Shown here: piece by piece, positions 32,990-44,787 of the stretch
Numbering within the stretch: position 1 is the stretch's first letter
Layout of the letters: each line of letters opens with the position of its first letter
Source: Neopestalotiopsis rosae
Taxonomy: Eukaryota; Ascomycota; Sordariomycetes; Amphisphaeriales; Sporocadaceae
Reading direction: 5' to 3'
NCBI GenBank assembly: GCA_023078685.1
Contig: JALGAS010000004.1
Span: 1,364,001 to 1,428,000, forward strand
DNA length: 64,000 nucleotides
Notes under the pieces: model-generated
What the model saw: only the letters and a program-made list of their open reading frames with translations
The model's database searches: none
What the model was told of the DNA's origin: nothing
Translations under genes and position numbers: made by a program

Positions 32990-33856
32990 ATGCCGCGCCC
33001 ACCCCTCTCCCAGAACCGTTCCCTGGCCATACTCAAGGCGGCCCGCGAGGGCGGCTACGCGGTGCCCGGCATGTGCTGCTACAATATGGAATCAATAATC
33101 GCCACCGTGCGCGCCGCCGAGGCTGCCAGGTCGCCGGCCATGGTGCTCCTGTTCCCCTGGGCCATGCAGTACGCCGACGAGGCGCTGGTGCAGGCGGCAG
33201 CCAGCGCGGCCCACAACGCCAGCGTACCCGTCTCCCTACACCTGGACCACGCGCAGACTCCGGAGCTGGTGCGCCGCGCCGCCGACATCAAGGACGCCTT
33301 TGACAGCATCATGTGCGACATGAGCCACTACGAGCGCGAGGAGAACCTGCGGCTCACCTCGGAGCTCGTGTCGTACTGCCACGAGCGCGGCATCGCCGCC
33401 GAGGCCGAGCCGGGCCGCATCGAGGGCGGCGAGGACGGCGTGGCCGAGACGGCGGACCTCGAGGGCCTGCTCACCACGCCGGAGGAGGCCCAGGTCTTTG
33501 TCGACACGGGCATCGAGATGCTGGCGCCGGCGTTTGGCAACGTGCACGGCGAGTACGGCCCGCGCGGCATCCGCCTCGAGTACGACCGCCTCGAGTCCAT
33601 CAACCGGGCCGTCGGGGACAAGGTCTTCCTGGTCCTGCACGGTGCCGACCCCTTTGACGAGGAGATCTTTACCAGGTGCATCAAGGCCGGCGTGAGCAAG
33701 GTCAACATCAACAAGGGCATGAACAAGCACTACGCCCGCGTCCAGGAAGAGATGCGAGGAAAGCCTCTGACCAGCGTCATTGAGGCGGGTACCGATGCCA
33801 TGCAAAAGGCGATTGAGCAATATATGCACTGGCTAGGAAGTGCCGGCAAGGCCTAG
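32990..33856 (+). CDS. Class II (zinc) ketose-bisphosphate aldolase family protein, copy 1
   Basis: Single exon, 288 aa, FbaA/GatY/KbaY family (PF01116). It cleaves ketose phosphates to dihydroxyacetone phosphate plus an aldehyde. Visible motifs are PGMCCYNMESI near the N terminus, LHLDHAQ with catalytic Asp86 and zinc His87, AEPGRIEGGEDG (141-150), FGNVHGEYG with His186, and VLHGAD with His217, followed by KVNINKGMN. Length fits the short GatY-like branch rather than fungal fructose-bisphosphate aldolase (about 360 aa), so it is not the glycolytic enzyme. It is clearly paralogous to the gene at 49865-50814. It is head-to-head with the LtnD-like gene. The substrate is unknown. A phosphorylated tetrose, pentose or tetronate derivative is possible. 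Confidence 0.93.
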   Translation: MPRPPLSQNRSLAILKAAREGGYAVPGMCCYNMESIIATVRAAEAARSPAMVLLFPWAMQYADEALVQAAASAAHNASVPVSLHLDHAQTPELVRRAADIKDAFDSIMCDMSHYEREENLRLTSELVSYCHERGIAAEAEPGRIEGGEDGVAETADLEGLLTTPEEAQVFVDTGIEMLAPAFGNVHGEYGPRGIRLEYDRLESINRAVGDKVFLVLHGADPFDEEIFTRCIKAGVSKVNINKGMNKHYARVQEEMRGKPLTSVIEAGTDAMQKAIEQYMHWLGSAGKA

Positions 33857-34458
33857 ATAATCATTTTTATGAATATGTATTTCATTGCAGATGTCGTCTG
33901 CCATCTTATTCAACCCACTGCCTAATGGTGTGACCGTCGTACTCGCCTCCTGGCCGGAGTGTTGAGGTTTTGGAGAACTGCAAGCCAAGTTCGAAAGTCA
34001 GGCGACGATCATCGACCAATATGGGGCTCAACATGTATTGAAGGAATATTAGAGTGAGGAGTCCCATTGGGAGTGATTCGTTCGTGTGATGAATCCTCAC
34101 GGTGCGAGGCTTCATCCAGTCATAGCAGAGAGACTGAAGGAAAAGGGTCACTGGATTTGTGGACGAGATATATTACAGTCTGAGCATACTCGGGGGTTTC
34201 GCCGGTCTAGTATAACTTTCCTTGCAATATCTACATGTCCTCAGCAGTGCAGAACAGTGGTCTCCACGTACAAGGCCGTAAAAGTTTCAAATTTTGCCTA
34301 TTCGATTATTCAATCTTGTGCTGCGATTAATATGGAGTCGCAGACACAGCAAATGTCCGCCATATACGCGCTCACACATGCGCCGACTGAGCTTATTCTA
34401 TTCGTACATTCCGTCCAGAGAAATTCCATGTTCTGTGTTGACCGCAAAATACGTAGTC
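33857..34458. other. Convergent 3' region after aldolase 1
   Basis: No gene is seen. This is the boundary between sub-cluster A and the housekeeping block. Confidence 0.45.
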
Positions 34459-36149
34459 TCAATATCCGCTTTGCTCTGAGCGATGATCAGACTTTGCAGC
34501 TTCACCAGCCTCCTGGATTGCACCTTCATCACCACGCAGCTTCGCAAAATACTCCTTGATGTCCTCTGCAGAAATAGCCTTACCAGATCCTGCAAACTGC
34601 TCAAAGAATGGCTTCAACTTTTCTTTCATATGGTTGTATGCCATTACTCCTTCGATAGCACGAACACGATCTACATTTCGCAATGCTGACTCTCCCCGCT
34701 CGTAAATGGATCCACTGCCCTGGGTAGATCCCCCATGCTCGGAAGCGGCATCTGTGAGCGGCGGTTCGTATGACTCCTCTTCCTCGAGAAGCTGGGGGTG
34801 AGTCTGTAGTGTAGGAAAGCATTTAGAACAGCGACAGAACTGGTTGCGGAAGTTCTCTGTGACAAATAAAGAGAACTGGCCAGTTGCCGCCTGAGGAAGC
34901 GAGTCGCATTTGCAGGTTGCGTCCGTTCCCGTAATTGCATCCTTGAGCTCCTCCTTTGACTCATCCTTGGCAATCTTGATTGCCTCGTCGGTCTGAGTGG
35001 CAGAATTACTGCCAGACAGTACAGTTGGCTCTTCACTCCTAATGCGCTTGTTTTCATTCTCTTGGCCATCTGTGTCGTCCTGTTCGTCACGCTGCCGCTT
35101 GTTGGCGGAAGACGGTACAAGCTCATCTTGGCTCTTGAAATGGACTGCAGGTAGGAAGCCCGCTGTCCCAGCATATTGCTTAATCCAAGGGTTGGCGTCT
35201 ACACACTTGTAGCAGATGAGATGTTCAAAGTCATCCTCGCCTGGAAAGCCATCGGGTAGTGGGGCATCATCCTCCTCCTCCTCCTCGACTACGTTAGTGT
35301 CGCTATTTTGCTGTGGTGCATCGATCTGGGTTGGAGCATCTTCAGCAATGGTAGGAAGTGGATTGCTGTCACTGATGACCTTTGCGCTGGCTGATTTCGA
35401 TGCTTCGTACCACTTGGGTCCCAAACCCATGAGACAGCCTGGATGATACCAGTCCTCTCCGCAACCCCCCTCCTCGTGGGTCCCAAGACCCAGGCATTGA
35501 AACATGGTTCCCTTCTGCTCGTGAGGGTTGTAGTCGATTGCGCACGAGCAGAAACGATTGCGAAAGTTTTGGTTGTACTTGTTGTTGGGGTCAGCGGGCT
35601 CTGAATGGACGCCGCCCTTGGTATTGGTCTCTGAATTGATGCGTAACGTGCAAGGATGGTCTGGGGAGAACCTGGTCGTACCACAGTCGCAGGTGAAATT
35701 GCGCTTCTGAAAGATCTCGACTAGCTCGTGCTCTCCATGACATTGTATAGAGCAGGAATAACACACGCCCGCAGGCTGGTAGTCGGAGTCGGTGCTGTGC
35801 TCAGCAGGAGGTGGGTGGCAGGTCAAGCAAGCAAACACATTCTGTCGCAGTGAGCCTAGCTGTTTGGTGCAGTTTTCAATACTCTGGAGCAACGTGAAAT
35901 CTTGAGGTTAGCTGGGGTGTGTCACCTTCTCATTTCTACTGGGAAATGGATCGGATGACGTACATATGGCAGAGCTTCGCGAGCATCAGCTTCAAGCTGC
36001 ATCTGATCTCTCAGAAATTCGGCAGCCGTCTGGGAATCCTCTGAGCGCTGCGACATGCTCTCGCGTCGGTGGCCCGGAGCTTCACTTGGTGCTGCATCTT
36101 CATTCGATCCGCCGGTGGCCGCAATTGGTGCTTGCGGCTCGTCTGGCAT
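34459..36149 (-). CDS. mlo2: UBR-box / PHD protein of the Mlo2-UBR7 family (putative E3 ubiquitin ligase)
   Basis: Minus-strand exons 36149-35964 and 35883-34459 give 536 aa. A UBR-type zinc box begins at Cys67 (CTKQLGSLRQNVFACLTC) and continues through GVCYSCSIQCHGEHELVE and FTCDCGT. An atypical PHD finger follows: RNRFCSCAIDYNPHEQKGTMFQCLGLG, then GCGEDWYHPGCLMGLGPKWYE. A third Cys cluster, NQFCRCSKCFP, is near residue 390. The order matches S. pombe Mlo2 and human UBR7. UBR7 is linked to histone H2B ubiquitination and Mlo2 to mitosis and lipid homeostasis. An acidic low-complexity stretch separates the PHD from the third cluster. It shares a 0.64-kb divergent promoter with MCM2. It is housekeeping and not part of the metabolic cluster. 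Confidence 0.9.
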
Positions 36150-36785
36150 TGTGTAAGTCGGCGGTTGGCGGAGAATGCAACAGACACTATCAGGATCCGA
36201 TGGCGAATTGGATGTATGCGCGACGTCGATTGGGAGCTGTTAGTTGCGACGGTGGAGTAGATGAAGAGCAACAATGACAGATCAGCCCAGCTGTATGTTG
36301 TTGTTGGTGGTAGCAGTCATCATGGATGGGCGCATTCATATCAACTGCCATTCAATTGTACCACCCGAGCTCCAGCACCCAATTACCTTTACTGACCAAC
36401 CAAGTGACGCGCGCGCCCACTGATTAAGACCGCGACAGAGCTGGGATCAGGCTTCTTAGTGCTGCTGGGCGGGACAGCACTAGGGCTAGACGGGACTAGC
36501 ATTCATGCAACCACTTTGTGACGCGTCCGACACACGAAAAGACGCGCTCTTGCCTGTCCACAGCGCGTCGGTCCCCATCTTTGATTAATTGGCGGAGCCT
36601 CTTTTTCACTCGGTCGGGCGCTTGCAAGTGTCGAACCTGATTCAAACGATTCCCCGCGCGCGATCTCTCCCACTTCGCTTTTGCATTCTCACCAATTTCT
36701 CTCCTTTTGGGTGTATTATATCCAAGGACATCAGACGTCGTAGCAATCGATCTCGTGTGCAAAATACACAAGATCAATTGTCAAG
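36150..36785. promoter_or_regulatory. Divergent promoter mlo2 / MCM2 with CGCG boxes
   Basis: It contains a consensus MCB box ACGCGT at 36521-36526. Further ACGCGC/GCGCG words lie near 36407-36416, 36542, 36563 and 36657. In yeasts, MCB sites bound by MBF drive G1/S transcription of MCM genes. This fits the MCM2 gene to the right. Confidence 0.6.
36521..36526. promoter_or_regulatory. MCB box (ACGCGT), likely MBF site
   Basis: An exact MCB hexamer 260 bp upstream of the MCM2 start, with other CGCG words nearby. Use by MBF is inferred from yeast replication genes. Confidence 0.55.
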
Positions 36786-39574
36786 ATGAGGTAGGCATCT
36801 TTTTCTTCCCCGAAATATCTGTACCACTCACCTGGCATGCATCACAACCATATACCGCAAATATCACAATGACTGACCTTGAATCGTTGTACAGCTCCCA
36901 GAACCCACCCAGCTCGCCTTTGCGCAGCAACATGTCCTCGGCCAACCGAGGAGCTGCCCCTCGTGGCAACCGCAAGCGTGCCCGCACTGGCGGCGATGCC
37001 AGCTCGTCAGTTGCAGCCTCTAGTCCCATGCCCTCATCACCGCCGGCGTTCGACAATATTGCCCACGGACGCGACGATGAAGATGACATTGAGGAAGAGG
37101 CTGAGATCCAGGACGACATTGACGAGCTTGATGAGATGGCCGAGGACGATATTGATCTGTTCCGTGAGGGTTTCGAGCGAGACTACCGCGGAAAGGATGA
37201 CAACGATGGCTACGAGGGCATCGACATTGATGACGAAGGCGACTATGACGAGCTCAATCTTGGCGACAGACGAAGACTTGAGGCACAACTCAACCGCAGA
37301 GATCGTGAAGTTGCGCGCAGAAGACGCATGCCCGCCGCCTTTCTGCAAGATGAGGACGACGATGGCGATATCGACCTGACAGCACAACCTCGTCGACGTC
37401 GCCACCACTATGATGAGGACCCCGATGATGAGATGGACCAGGATATCATGGATGAGGAGCTATCCTTGGAAGCACTCCAAGACGTCAAGGCTTCCAGTTT
37501 GACTGAATGGGTTTCGCAACCCGCTGTGCAGCGAACAATCAAGAGAGAGTTCAAGGCTTTCTTGACCGAGTATACCGATGAGAGTGGCTCGTCCGTATAT
37601 GGAAACCGCATCCGAACCCTCGGTGAAATCAATGCAGAGTCTCTCGAGGTTTCATACGACCATCTCTCGTCTTCGCGCGCCATCCTAGCTTACTTCTTGG
37701 CCAATGCGCCCGCTGAGATGCTCAAGCTTTTTGACGACGTTGCCCTAGATGTTGTGCTTCTGCACTACCCCGACTATGAGCGCATTCACACCGATATTCA
37801 CGTTCGTATCTTTGATCTTCCAGTACACTACACCCTCCGCCAGCTGCGTCAATCTCACTTGAACTGCCTTGTCAGAGTCAGCGGTGTGGTCACAAGGCGA
37901 ACGGGTGTTTTCCCTCAGCTCAAGTATGTCAAATTTGACTGCACAAAGTGCGGTGTCACGCTCGGACCTTTTCAACAAGAGTCCAATGTCGAGGTCAAAA
38001 TCACATTCTGTCAGAACTGCCAGTCTCGGGGTCCGTTCACGATAAATTCCGAGAAGACAGTTTACCGAAACTACCAAAAGCTCACCCTCCAGGAGTCTCC
38101 TGGTACCGTGCCAGCTGGCCGTTTGCCAAGACATCGGGAGGTCATTCTCCTGTGGGACCTGATTGACAAGGCCAAGCCTGGTGAGGAAATCGAGGTGACT
38201 GGCATTTACCGAAACAACTACGATGCTCAGCTGAACAACCGGAACGGATTCCCCGTCTTTGCTACCATTTTGGAAGCAAACAACGTTGTCAAGTCTCACG
38301 ATCAACTGGCTGGCTTCAGGTTGACTGAGGAAGATGAGCAAAAGATCCGCAACCTCTCTCGGGACCCGCAGATCGTTGACAAAATCGTCAACTCAATAGC
38401 CCCTAGCATCTATGGCCACAGCGATATTAAGACCGCAGTGGCACTGTCACTCTTTGGTGGTGTGAGCAAGATCGCTAAGGGATCTCACCACGTGCGTGGC
38501 GACATCAATGTTCTCCTCCTTGGTGATCCGGGTACTGCCAAGTCTCAAGTACTCAAGTACGTGGAAAAGACGGCACACCGAGCTGTCTTTGCCACTGGTC
38601 AAGGTGCCTCCGCTGTTGGTTTGACGGCTAGTGTCCGTCGAGACCCTCTCACCAGCGAATGGACCCTCGAGGGCGGTGCTCTTGTCCTTGCCGATAGAGG
38701 AACATGTCTCATTGACGAGTTTGACAAGATGAACGACCAAGACCGAACCTCCATTCACGAAGCCATGGAGCAGCAGACAATCTCCATTTCAAAAGCCGGT
38801 ATCGTGACTACTTTGCAGGCACGTTGCGGAATTATTGCAGCTGCCAACCCGATTGGTGGTCGCTATAACTCCACCATCCCATTCTCCTCCAACGTCGAGT
38901 TGACTGAGCCTATCTTGTCCCGTTTTGATATTCTCTGCGTTGTTCGAGATACTGTTGATCCCTCGGAGGATGAACGTCTTGCTCGTTTCATCGTCGGATC
39001 CCACAGCCGCAGTCACCCGACCACGCAGACGACGGAAGACTCGATGGAAGTCGAGCCCGAATCACAAGCTGCCGCTGAGACTCAAGAATCCCAAGCTAAG
39101 AAGGAGAGCGAAATTCCCCAAGAGCTGTTGCGAAAGTACATCTTGTATGCACGTGACCACTGCCATCCTAAGCTTCTGCACATAGATGAAGATAAGGTTG
39201 CAAGATTGTTTGCAGACATGAGAAGAGAGTCACTGGCCACTGGTGCCTATCCTATTACTGTAAGTGAATTGTCAGAACATTTCGGCCATCACACGAGACT
39301 AATTTTTGCATGATAGGTTCGTCACTTGGAGGCGATTATCCGTATTTCCGAGGCATTCTGCCGGATGAGATTGGCAGAATATTGCAGTGCTCAAGACATC
39401 GACCGTGCCATTGCCGTGACAGTTGAGAGTTTTGTTGGCAGTCAAAAGGTCAGCTGCAAGAAGGCTCTCGCCAGAGCATTTGCGAAATACACACTTGCAC
39501 GACCTGGTGCTGGTGCTTCATCGGCGAGAAGGGGCGGCGCCCTGTCAAGGAGGACGGCTGCTGCCACTGCTTAG
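36786..39574 (+). CDS. mcm2: DNA replication licensing factor MCM2
   Basis: Subunit of the MCM2-7 replicative helicase in the nucleus. Preferred exons are 36786-36790, 36895-39259 and 39317-39574, giving 875 aa. The first exon is only ATGAG, spliced (GTAGGC...ACAG) to CTCCCAGAAC to give MSSQNPPSSPLRS. Alternatively, translation starts at ATG 36869 in the same frame (MTDLESLYSSQNPPSSP). The acidic N-terminal tail (about 60-200) is typical of MCM2 histone chaperoning, with LNLGDRRRLEAQLNRRDREVARRRR. The zinc finger is FDCTKCG...FCQNCQ. The AAA+ core has Walker A GDPGTAKSQ, Walker B TCLIDEFDKM and the arginine finger SRFDI. NCLVRVSGVVTRRTGVFPQLKYVKFDC and the following GIYRNNYDAQLNNRNGFPVFAT mark MCM2 rather than other MCMs. 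The last exon encodes the winged-helix end. Confidence 0.96.
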
Positions 39575-40310
39575 TTTATGTTTCTTTAATGAGGGTTCAG
39601 ATCATGTCCGGAGTACAGGATGTCATTACAGTAACGAGATAGGATACAGCGAATGTATGGCTTGGCAAGGTCGATGTGGTAATTTAGATAGAATTGGCTC
39701 TGTATAGTCTAGTCCTTGCTGCAAACACAAAATACCACATGTTTGATTTCAATTGTCTGACGAATGTGTAGCTATTCATTTTGAAGTTGGTGTCGCCGCG
39801 CGTCGTGTCTGTCCTGCAACGCAACATGGGAAGATGCAGCTACATGGCTCACTGTCAATATACGGCATTACTATGCGAACTTGGACCGGGCAGGGTTTTT
39901 TCTTGAATTTCCCCCCGTTCAAAGTTGTTCTGCCGGCCTGTTTGCGGGGTTGGATATGCAGGATCCGTAAGACCTGTGAGCCCTGGCGGACCTGGGTTAC
40001 GGGATTGGTGCCAAGAGTCGATCATCAGGCTGCGCGTTCGCTTGCACAACCCTGGCAGACTATACCAAGGGATTAATGGGCAGAGGTAGTCGAGGCGATC
40101 TGCAATAATCCCTGATGTTAGGTAGTATTGGGATAAGAATCGGACGCACGATTTATTATCCATTTTGCTGATGCTTGAAGACGCGCAGAAGCACAGCATG
40201 AAGAATTCTCATTATATAAGGTCGTGCTTTTGAGTTGTATCTCATCAGCTGCTTGCTTACTTCATCTTCTTGTGTGCTATACTGCAGAGTGACAGATTGC
40301 GAAAAGAACC
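39575..40310. other. Intergenic region, no gene seen
   Basis: MCM2 3' flank and promoter of the oxidase gene. No coding signal or repeat was noted. Confidence 0.5.
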
Positions 40311-42415
40311 ATGAATTTCGCCAATTTCATCACTGGTGTTACCATCACCTTGATTCTGGCATGTCCGGTTGACGCCGAGATAGCAAGTTCAGGGAGACAA
40401 GTCCATGAGCTCAAACACAGAGAGACGTCTTTATTCGGTTACGAAGAGTCTTATTTGAGCGAACAAGACGCGTACAATCTCTTTTCGGGGCACGACGCAC
40501 CCGCCTTGAACAGCGGCGAGTGCAGGATCTTTCCCGGCGACGAGGACTGGCCGGTGCAGAGCGAATGGGCAGCCTTCAATGATGAGCTTGGCGGTGCGCT
40601 CATCCAGACGATTCCCTTGGCCGCGCCTTGCTACCAAGACTGGGGCATCTACGACGAGCAGACGTGCGATGCTATAACCACAAACTTTTCGGATCCATAC
40701 TACCAGTAAGTTGGCCTCAACCATATTGGATATATAGAACTCAAATTTCTCACACCTGTTTAGTGAAGCTGATCCGACGTCAATGATGTGGCCCATATGG
40801 CAGGGCAGGACCTGTATGCCTACGCAAGAAGCCAATGATACCTGCACATTGGGAGCCTACCCAGTGTACGCCGTCAACATCAGCAGCGTGGAGCAGATCC
40901 AGCAAACCATTGCGTATGCTCGGACTCACAATCTTCGACTGGTCATCAAGAATACGGGACACTGCTACCTGGGAAAGTCGGGCGGAGCGGGCGCCCTGAG
41001 TGTCTGGACACACAATCTCAAAGACATTGAGCTCGTTTCCGAGTATTCCAACACAAATTACACTGGGCCGGCATTTAGAGTTGGTGCTGGTGTCACAGTT
41101 CGCGAGATATATGAAGCTGCTCATAGTCATGGCTATGTAGTCCCTGGAGGTATCTGCGAGGTATGATCATGAGGATCCCTGAATTTGGATTACACTAACA
41201 CAAGCACAGAGTGTTGGATATGGCGGAGGCTATCTTGCTGGTGGTGGCCACACACCGATGTCTGGTCTTTACGGAATGGGCACAGACTCGGCGTTGGAAT
41301 TCCATGTAGTGACTGCGAATGGCACATTCATCACTGCCAATGAAACTTCCAATTCGGATCTCTTTTGGGCTCTGCGAGGTGGAGGTGGCAGCACGTTTGG
41401 TATTGTGACATCGGCAATCGTCATGTAAGTTTCCGCAACGCAAAATAACATGCTAAATCATGGGTCAAATTTCACAAACGAGGGGATACTGACATAGCGT
41501 GACAGGGCTCACCCAAGCGTTCCTATTGTCACCTCATCCTTTAGCTTCAGCACCAGCGCCGATGTCAGTAATGAGACCTTCTGGCTGGGTATCCGGGCAT
41601 TCTTTGAGGATTTCATCCCCTATACCGATGCAGGCACATACTCTTGGTGGTCCATTCTATCAAGCAACGGCACCACCACACTGACCATGAATCCCTTCTT
41701 CGCGCCCAATCACACCGTGGATTCCTTTACTGAGCTCGTGCAGCCGTGGTTCGACCGTCTCACCGAGCTCGGCATCCCTTTTACGCCCAACACGACGTAT
41801 TACGAAGAGTTTCTGCCCGCGTACAACGACAACTTTGGCATCGTGCACGACGCCGACAACGACCTGGCCATCAAGGACAGCGTCGGCTCCGTCGTCAGCA
41901 TGCCGGGCAACTGGCTGTTCCCGCGGCGCAACTGGGAGGACCCGGCCAAGTTCAACGCGACCTGGGACGCGATACAGGCCCACGGCGCGGCGGGGGTCAA
42001 GATCTTTGGCTACCACCAGGCGCCGCGCAACCGGCTGGGCGTCGACAATGCCGTCAGCTCGGCGTGGCGCCAGGCCATTGCCTTTTTGATCACGGGCGCC
42101 ACCGTGCCCGCGGGCGCGACCGCCGAGGACCTGCACAACGCGCACGAGGAGATCAATGCCCTGCTGGAGCCCTGGCGGCAGGTCGCGCCCACGAGCGAGG
42201 GCGGGGGCTCGTACCTCAACGAGGCGCACGTCATGGAGCCCAATTGGCAAGAGGCCTTTTACGGTGAGCAGTACACCGAGCTGCTGCGGCTGAAGCGCAA
42301 GTGGGATCCGAGTGATGTCTTTTATGCCACAACGGGCGTCGGAAGCGAGTCGTGGGAGGTCAGGACGGAGGATCAGGGTGTGCAGACGCAAAATGGAAGG
42401 CTATGTCGGCTGTAG
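40311..42415 (+). CDS. Secreted FAD-linked oxidoreductase (BBE-like)
   Basis: Flavoprotein oxidase of the vanillyl-alcohol-oxidase/berberine-bridge superfamily. Exons 40311-40705, 40764-41160, 41210-41424 and 41506-42415 give 638 aa. A signal peptide is likely ([22 protein letters not shown]). The FAD_binding_4 domain (about 165-340) shows [25 protein letters not shown] with His198, and [27 protein letters not shown] with Cys263. The pair matches the positions used for bicovalent flavin attachment. The C-terminal BBE motif is present near [49 protein letters not shown]. There are several N-glycosylation sites. Substrates in the family range from sugars to alkaloids, so none can be assigned. 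It lies between the two sub-clusters, and oxidation of a sugar or polyol is an open possibility. Confidence 0.93.
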
Positions 42416-42730
42416 TGCGTCGGTGGCGATCCCGTAAACTACGGCTTACTTATATGCCGGTATATTGCTTTTTCACGCCACAGCCATGTGCTTGCTGACA
42501 TGTTCTGTCGAGAAGATACCAGGATAGGCATTGATCGCTGTGAGAGCCTCGCGAATTTTGTTGTGTACCAGCGGCTGTCTAAGATTATCACACGGTAAAT
42601 TTAGGCTGTATAGGTCTCCTACGATCCATGAAAATTCAAGATAGATCAACATAAACATGGCATTTCTACTACCAGGCATAATCTTCACCTGACTTTGTTC
42701 CTTTCGTATGTTGAATCTCATTATACCAAA
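42416..42730. other. Short intergenic region
   Basis: 3' flank of the oxidase and 5' flank of the rhodopsin-like gene. Nothing distinctive is seen. Confidence 0.4.
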
Positions 42731-43830
42731 ATGAGCAACGTTCAATTGCCAGCGGAATATGGCACAAACGTTGCTGTTTTCGTTGGAGCCTTTCTAACGG
42801 TTCTCGCGACCGTGTCAGTAACACTTCGTTGCTATACTCGGTTTACGAACAAGATGGGCTTCAGGATGGACGACAGTCTTGTCTTGGTCTCATTCGCTCT
42901 AGCAATTGGGACTGACATTGCCATGTTATACGGTCAGTATCTTATTGGCTATTCGTATCATACACATTCAGTTGGATAAACAACTAATTGCAATTTAGCA
43001 ACCTTGCATAGTTCGAGTGGTTCAATCAGATCTGGAAATAACGAAATTAGAACCGATTTATACTCAAAAATCACGTTTGCCGGCACCACGCTGTATTCCA
43101 GCGTAACATCCACGACAAAGCTGTCCATTATGCTCATGTATCAGCGACTGTTTTCGATCAGTAGTGGGTTTCGCGACCAGCTGCGGGTCCTCATCGACAT
43201 AGTGGTAGCCTTTTGGGCAGGGGGCACCGTTACACAATTAATCAGCTGCATACCTTTCGAGCGTGCCTGGATGAGAGAGTCTGAAGAACTAGCCCAGTGT
43301 CTATATTACAACACATTTTGGGCGGCGTCTGGAATATTAGAGTCCCTGATAGATCTCATGATCATCGCTCTGCCTTTGAGGATAATCTACAGACTTCAAA
43401 TAAGCACGAGAAACAAGTTTACACTCTTGGGAGTGTTTCTTTTCGTCGTTCTGTGGGTTACCCACTACCCATATACATCGAGTCATAATCACGAGCTAAC
43501 CAAGCTCACTCACACAACAGTGTAGTCGTGTGTGACGTACTCAAGGTTGTAAACTGCTACGCGCCAAAGAGTCGACAGCCGTCCCTGCACACGCTGATCT
43601 GGGCCATGGCCCACTGCTGTACGGGCATCGTCTGCGCGTGCCTGCCCATCTGCTGGCCGCTGCTCGCGCGATTCGCGAGGCGGGTCGGGGGTCTATTGCC
43701 CGCTATTACCGTGCTCCGACGACAATGGAATAGCTCGCATGGCTGGTCGCTCTTGCGGGGGGAGAACTCTGACCCTGGAGTCCCTACGGTCTTGCATGAG
43801 CTCCCTCCTAGAAGATATGGGAATATTTGA
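42731..43830 (+). CDS. Rhodopsin-like (PTH11-type, no CFEM) integral membrane protein
   Basis: Exons 42731-42932, 42999-43452 and 43521-43830 give 321 aa. It shows the fungal rhodopsin-domain pattern: TM1 VAVFVGAFLTVLATVSVTLRCYTRFTNK, then MGFRMDDSLVLVSFALAIGTD, YSSVTSTTKLSIMLMYQRLFS, TQLISCIPFERAW and a Trp-Ala-Ala-Ser-Gly TM segment. ALPLRIIYRLQISTRNKFTLLGVFLFVVL follows, then the last helix AHCCTGIVCACLPICWPLL. Members are orphan seven-helix receptor-like proteins in filamentous ascomycetes. No CFEM cysteine domain is present. At 321 aa it is slightly short. The region around the second donor (42933) is less conserved: the loop reads ATLHSSSGSIRSGNNEI where family members usually have the long TM2-TM3 stretch. 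Partial decay or a missed exon is possible. Confidence 0.8.
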
Positions 43831-44787
43831 TCGAGCAGTCCATCATCCTGAAAGTATCTAACTTCATATACGATGGGAGACTTGAAATGAACGAGAGATC
43901 CGATACTAGCACCTTGGCTGGGAATGGGGAACTTGTGATCGAAACAAATCTCTAAAAAATAAATCAACCGCCCTAGGAAATGCTTGCCTCCGGAAATCCA
44001 CAGAGGCAACTTTTCGTGCGCGTCCTGAACCAGGCTACCGACCCATGTCAAGAGAAAAATACTAATCTTTTACATAATGCGGTGAGAATCATACGGTATC
44101 GACACCCCTGAGTCACCACCCCAATAGTCAGATTGCCAAGTTTTCATCGATTCAGGCCATTCCCCAGGACTAAAGTCCGCCGACCCTGCTTTCTTCAGCT
44201 CCATTTCCATACAGTTCCATTTTGATATGAATTTGTTCTCTTTCATGAGTCCAATAGACACGAGAGGGCAGACACACACGGTGATCCCGGGAATATGGGA
44301 TTTCCTGGCCTTTTGTCTCAGACCCCTCTACATCGTCTCGTGTTTGAGTTCATCTATCGGGTTCTTCCAAAGCCATCTTAGTCTGCCATACGCATTAAAC
44401 TATGGGAGCCGTCTTGCCAACGGCGCAGGATGATCCTGATAGTGACATCAAAGCTTTAGACACTGGACGCACTACCGATGTTGCGAGGAAAAGCTTTGCT
44501 CTCATTCCAGGTCAGAGTCATGGAATGAGCACTGCCCACGTAGATTCTAGAGTTTGCGGAGTAGTAAAACTATCGTGTGAATGAACGCTTACTGATTCGA
44601 AAAAGTTCACCAAGGACGTATTTTGATGCAAATCCGACAGGGTCTTGAAAATCGTAAATTCATACAGTACATTATACGGTCGCTCATCATGACTCGTATT
44701 ACATATTTCGTGCCCACACACTACTCAAAAACATTAAGGGTATAAACACTTTCCACAACTGGACATCTTTGTTGTCCGCTTTCGTCT
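43831..44787. other. Convergent intergenic region
   Basis: About 0.95 kb, 3' of both neighbours. Only short frames without family resemblance are seen. Confidence 0.5.

Noticed and set aside
33236..33829. 197-codon frame opposite aldolase 1
   Set aside because: Shadow of the aldolase. Val/Leu/Ala-rich with no motifs.
32990..33856. Glycolytic fructose-bisphosphate aldolase
   Set aside because: At 288 aa it is too short for the fungal class II enzyme (about 360 aa) and it is paralogous to a second cluster aldolase.
36786..39574. MCM4 or MCM5
   Set aside because: The RDREVARRRR N-terminal block, the zinc-finger context and the GIYRNNYD region match MCM2.
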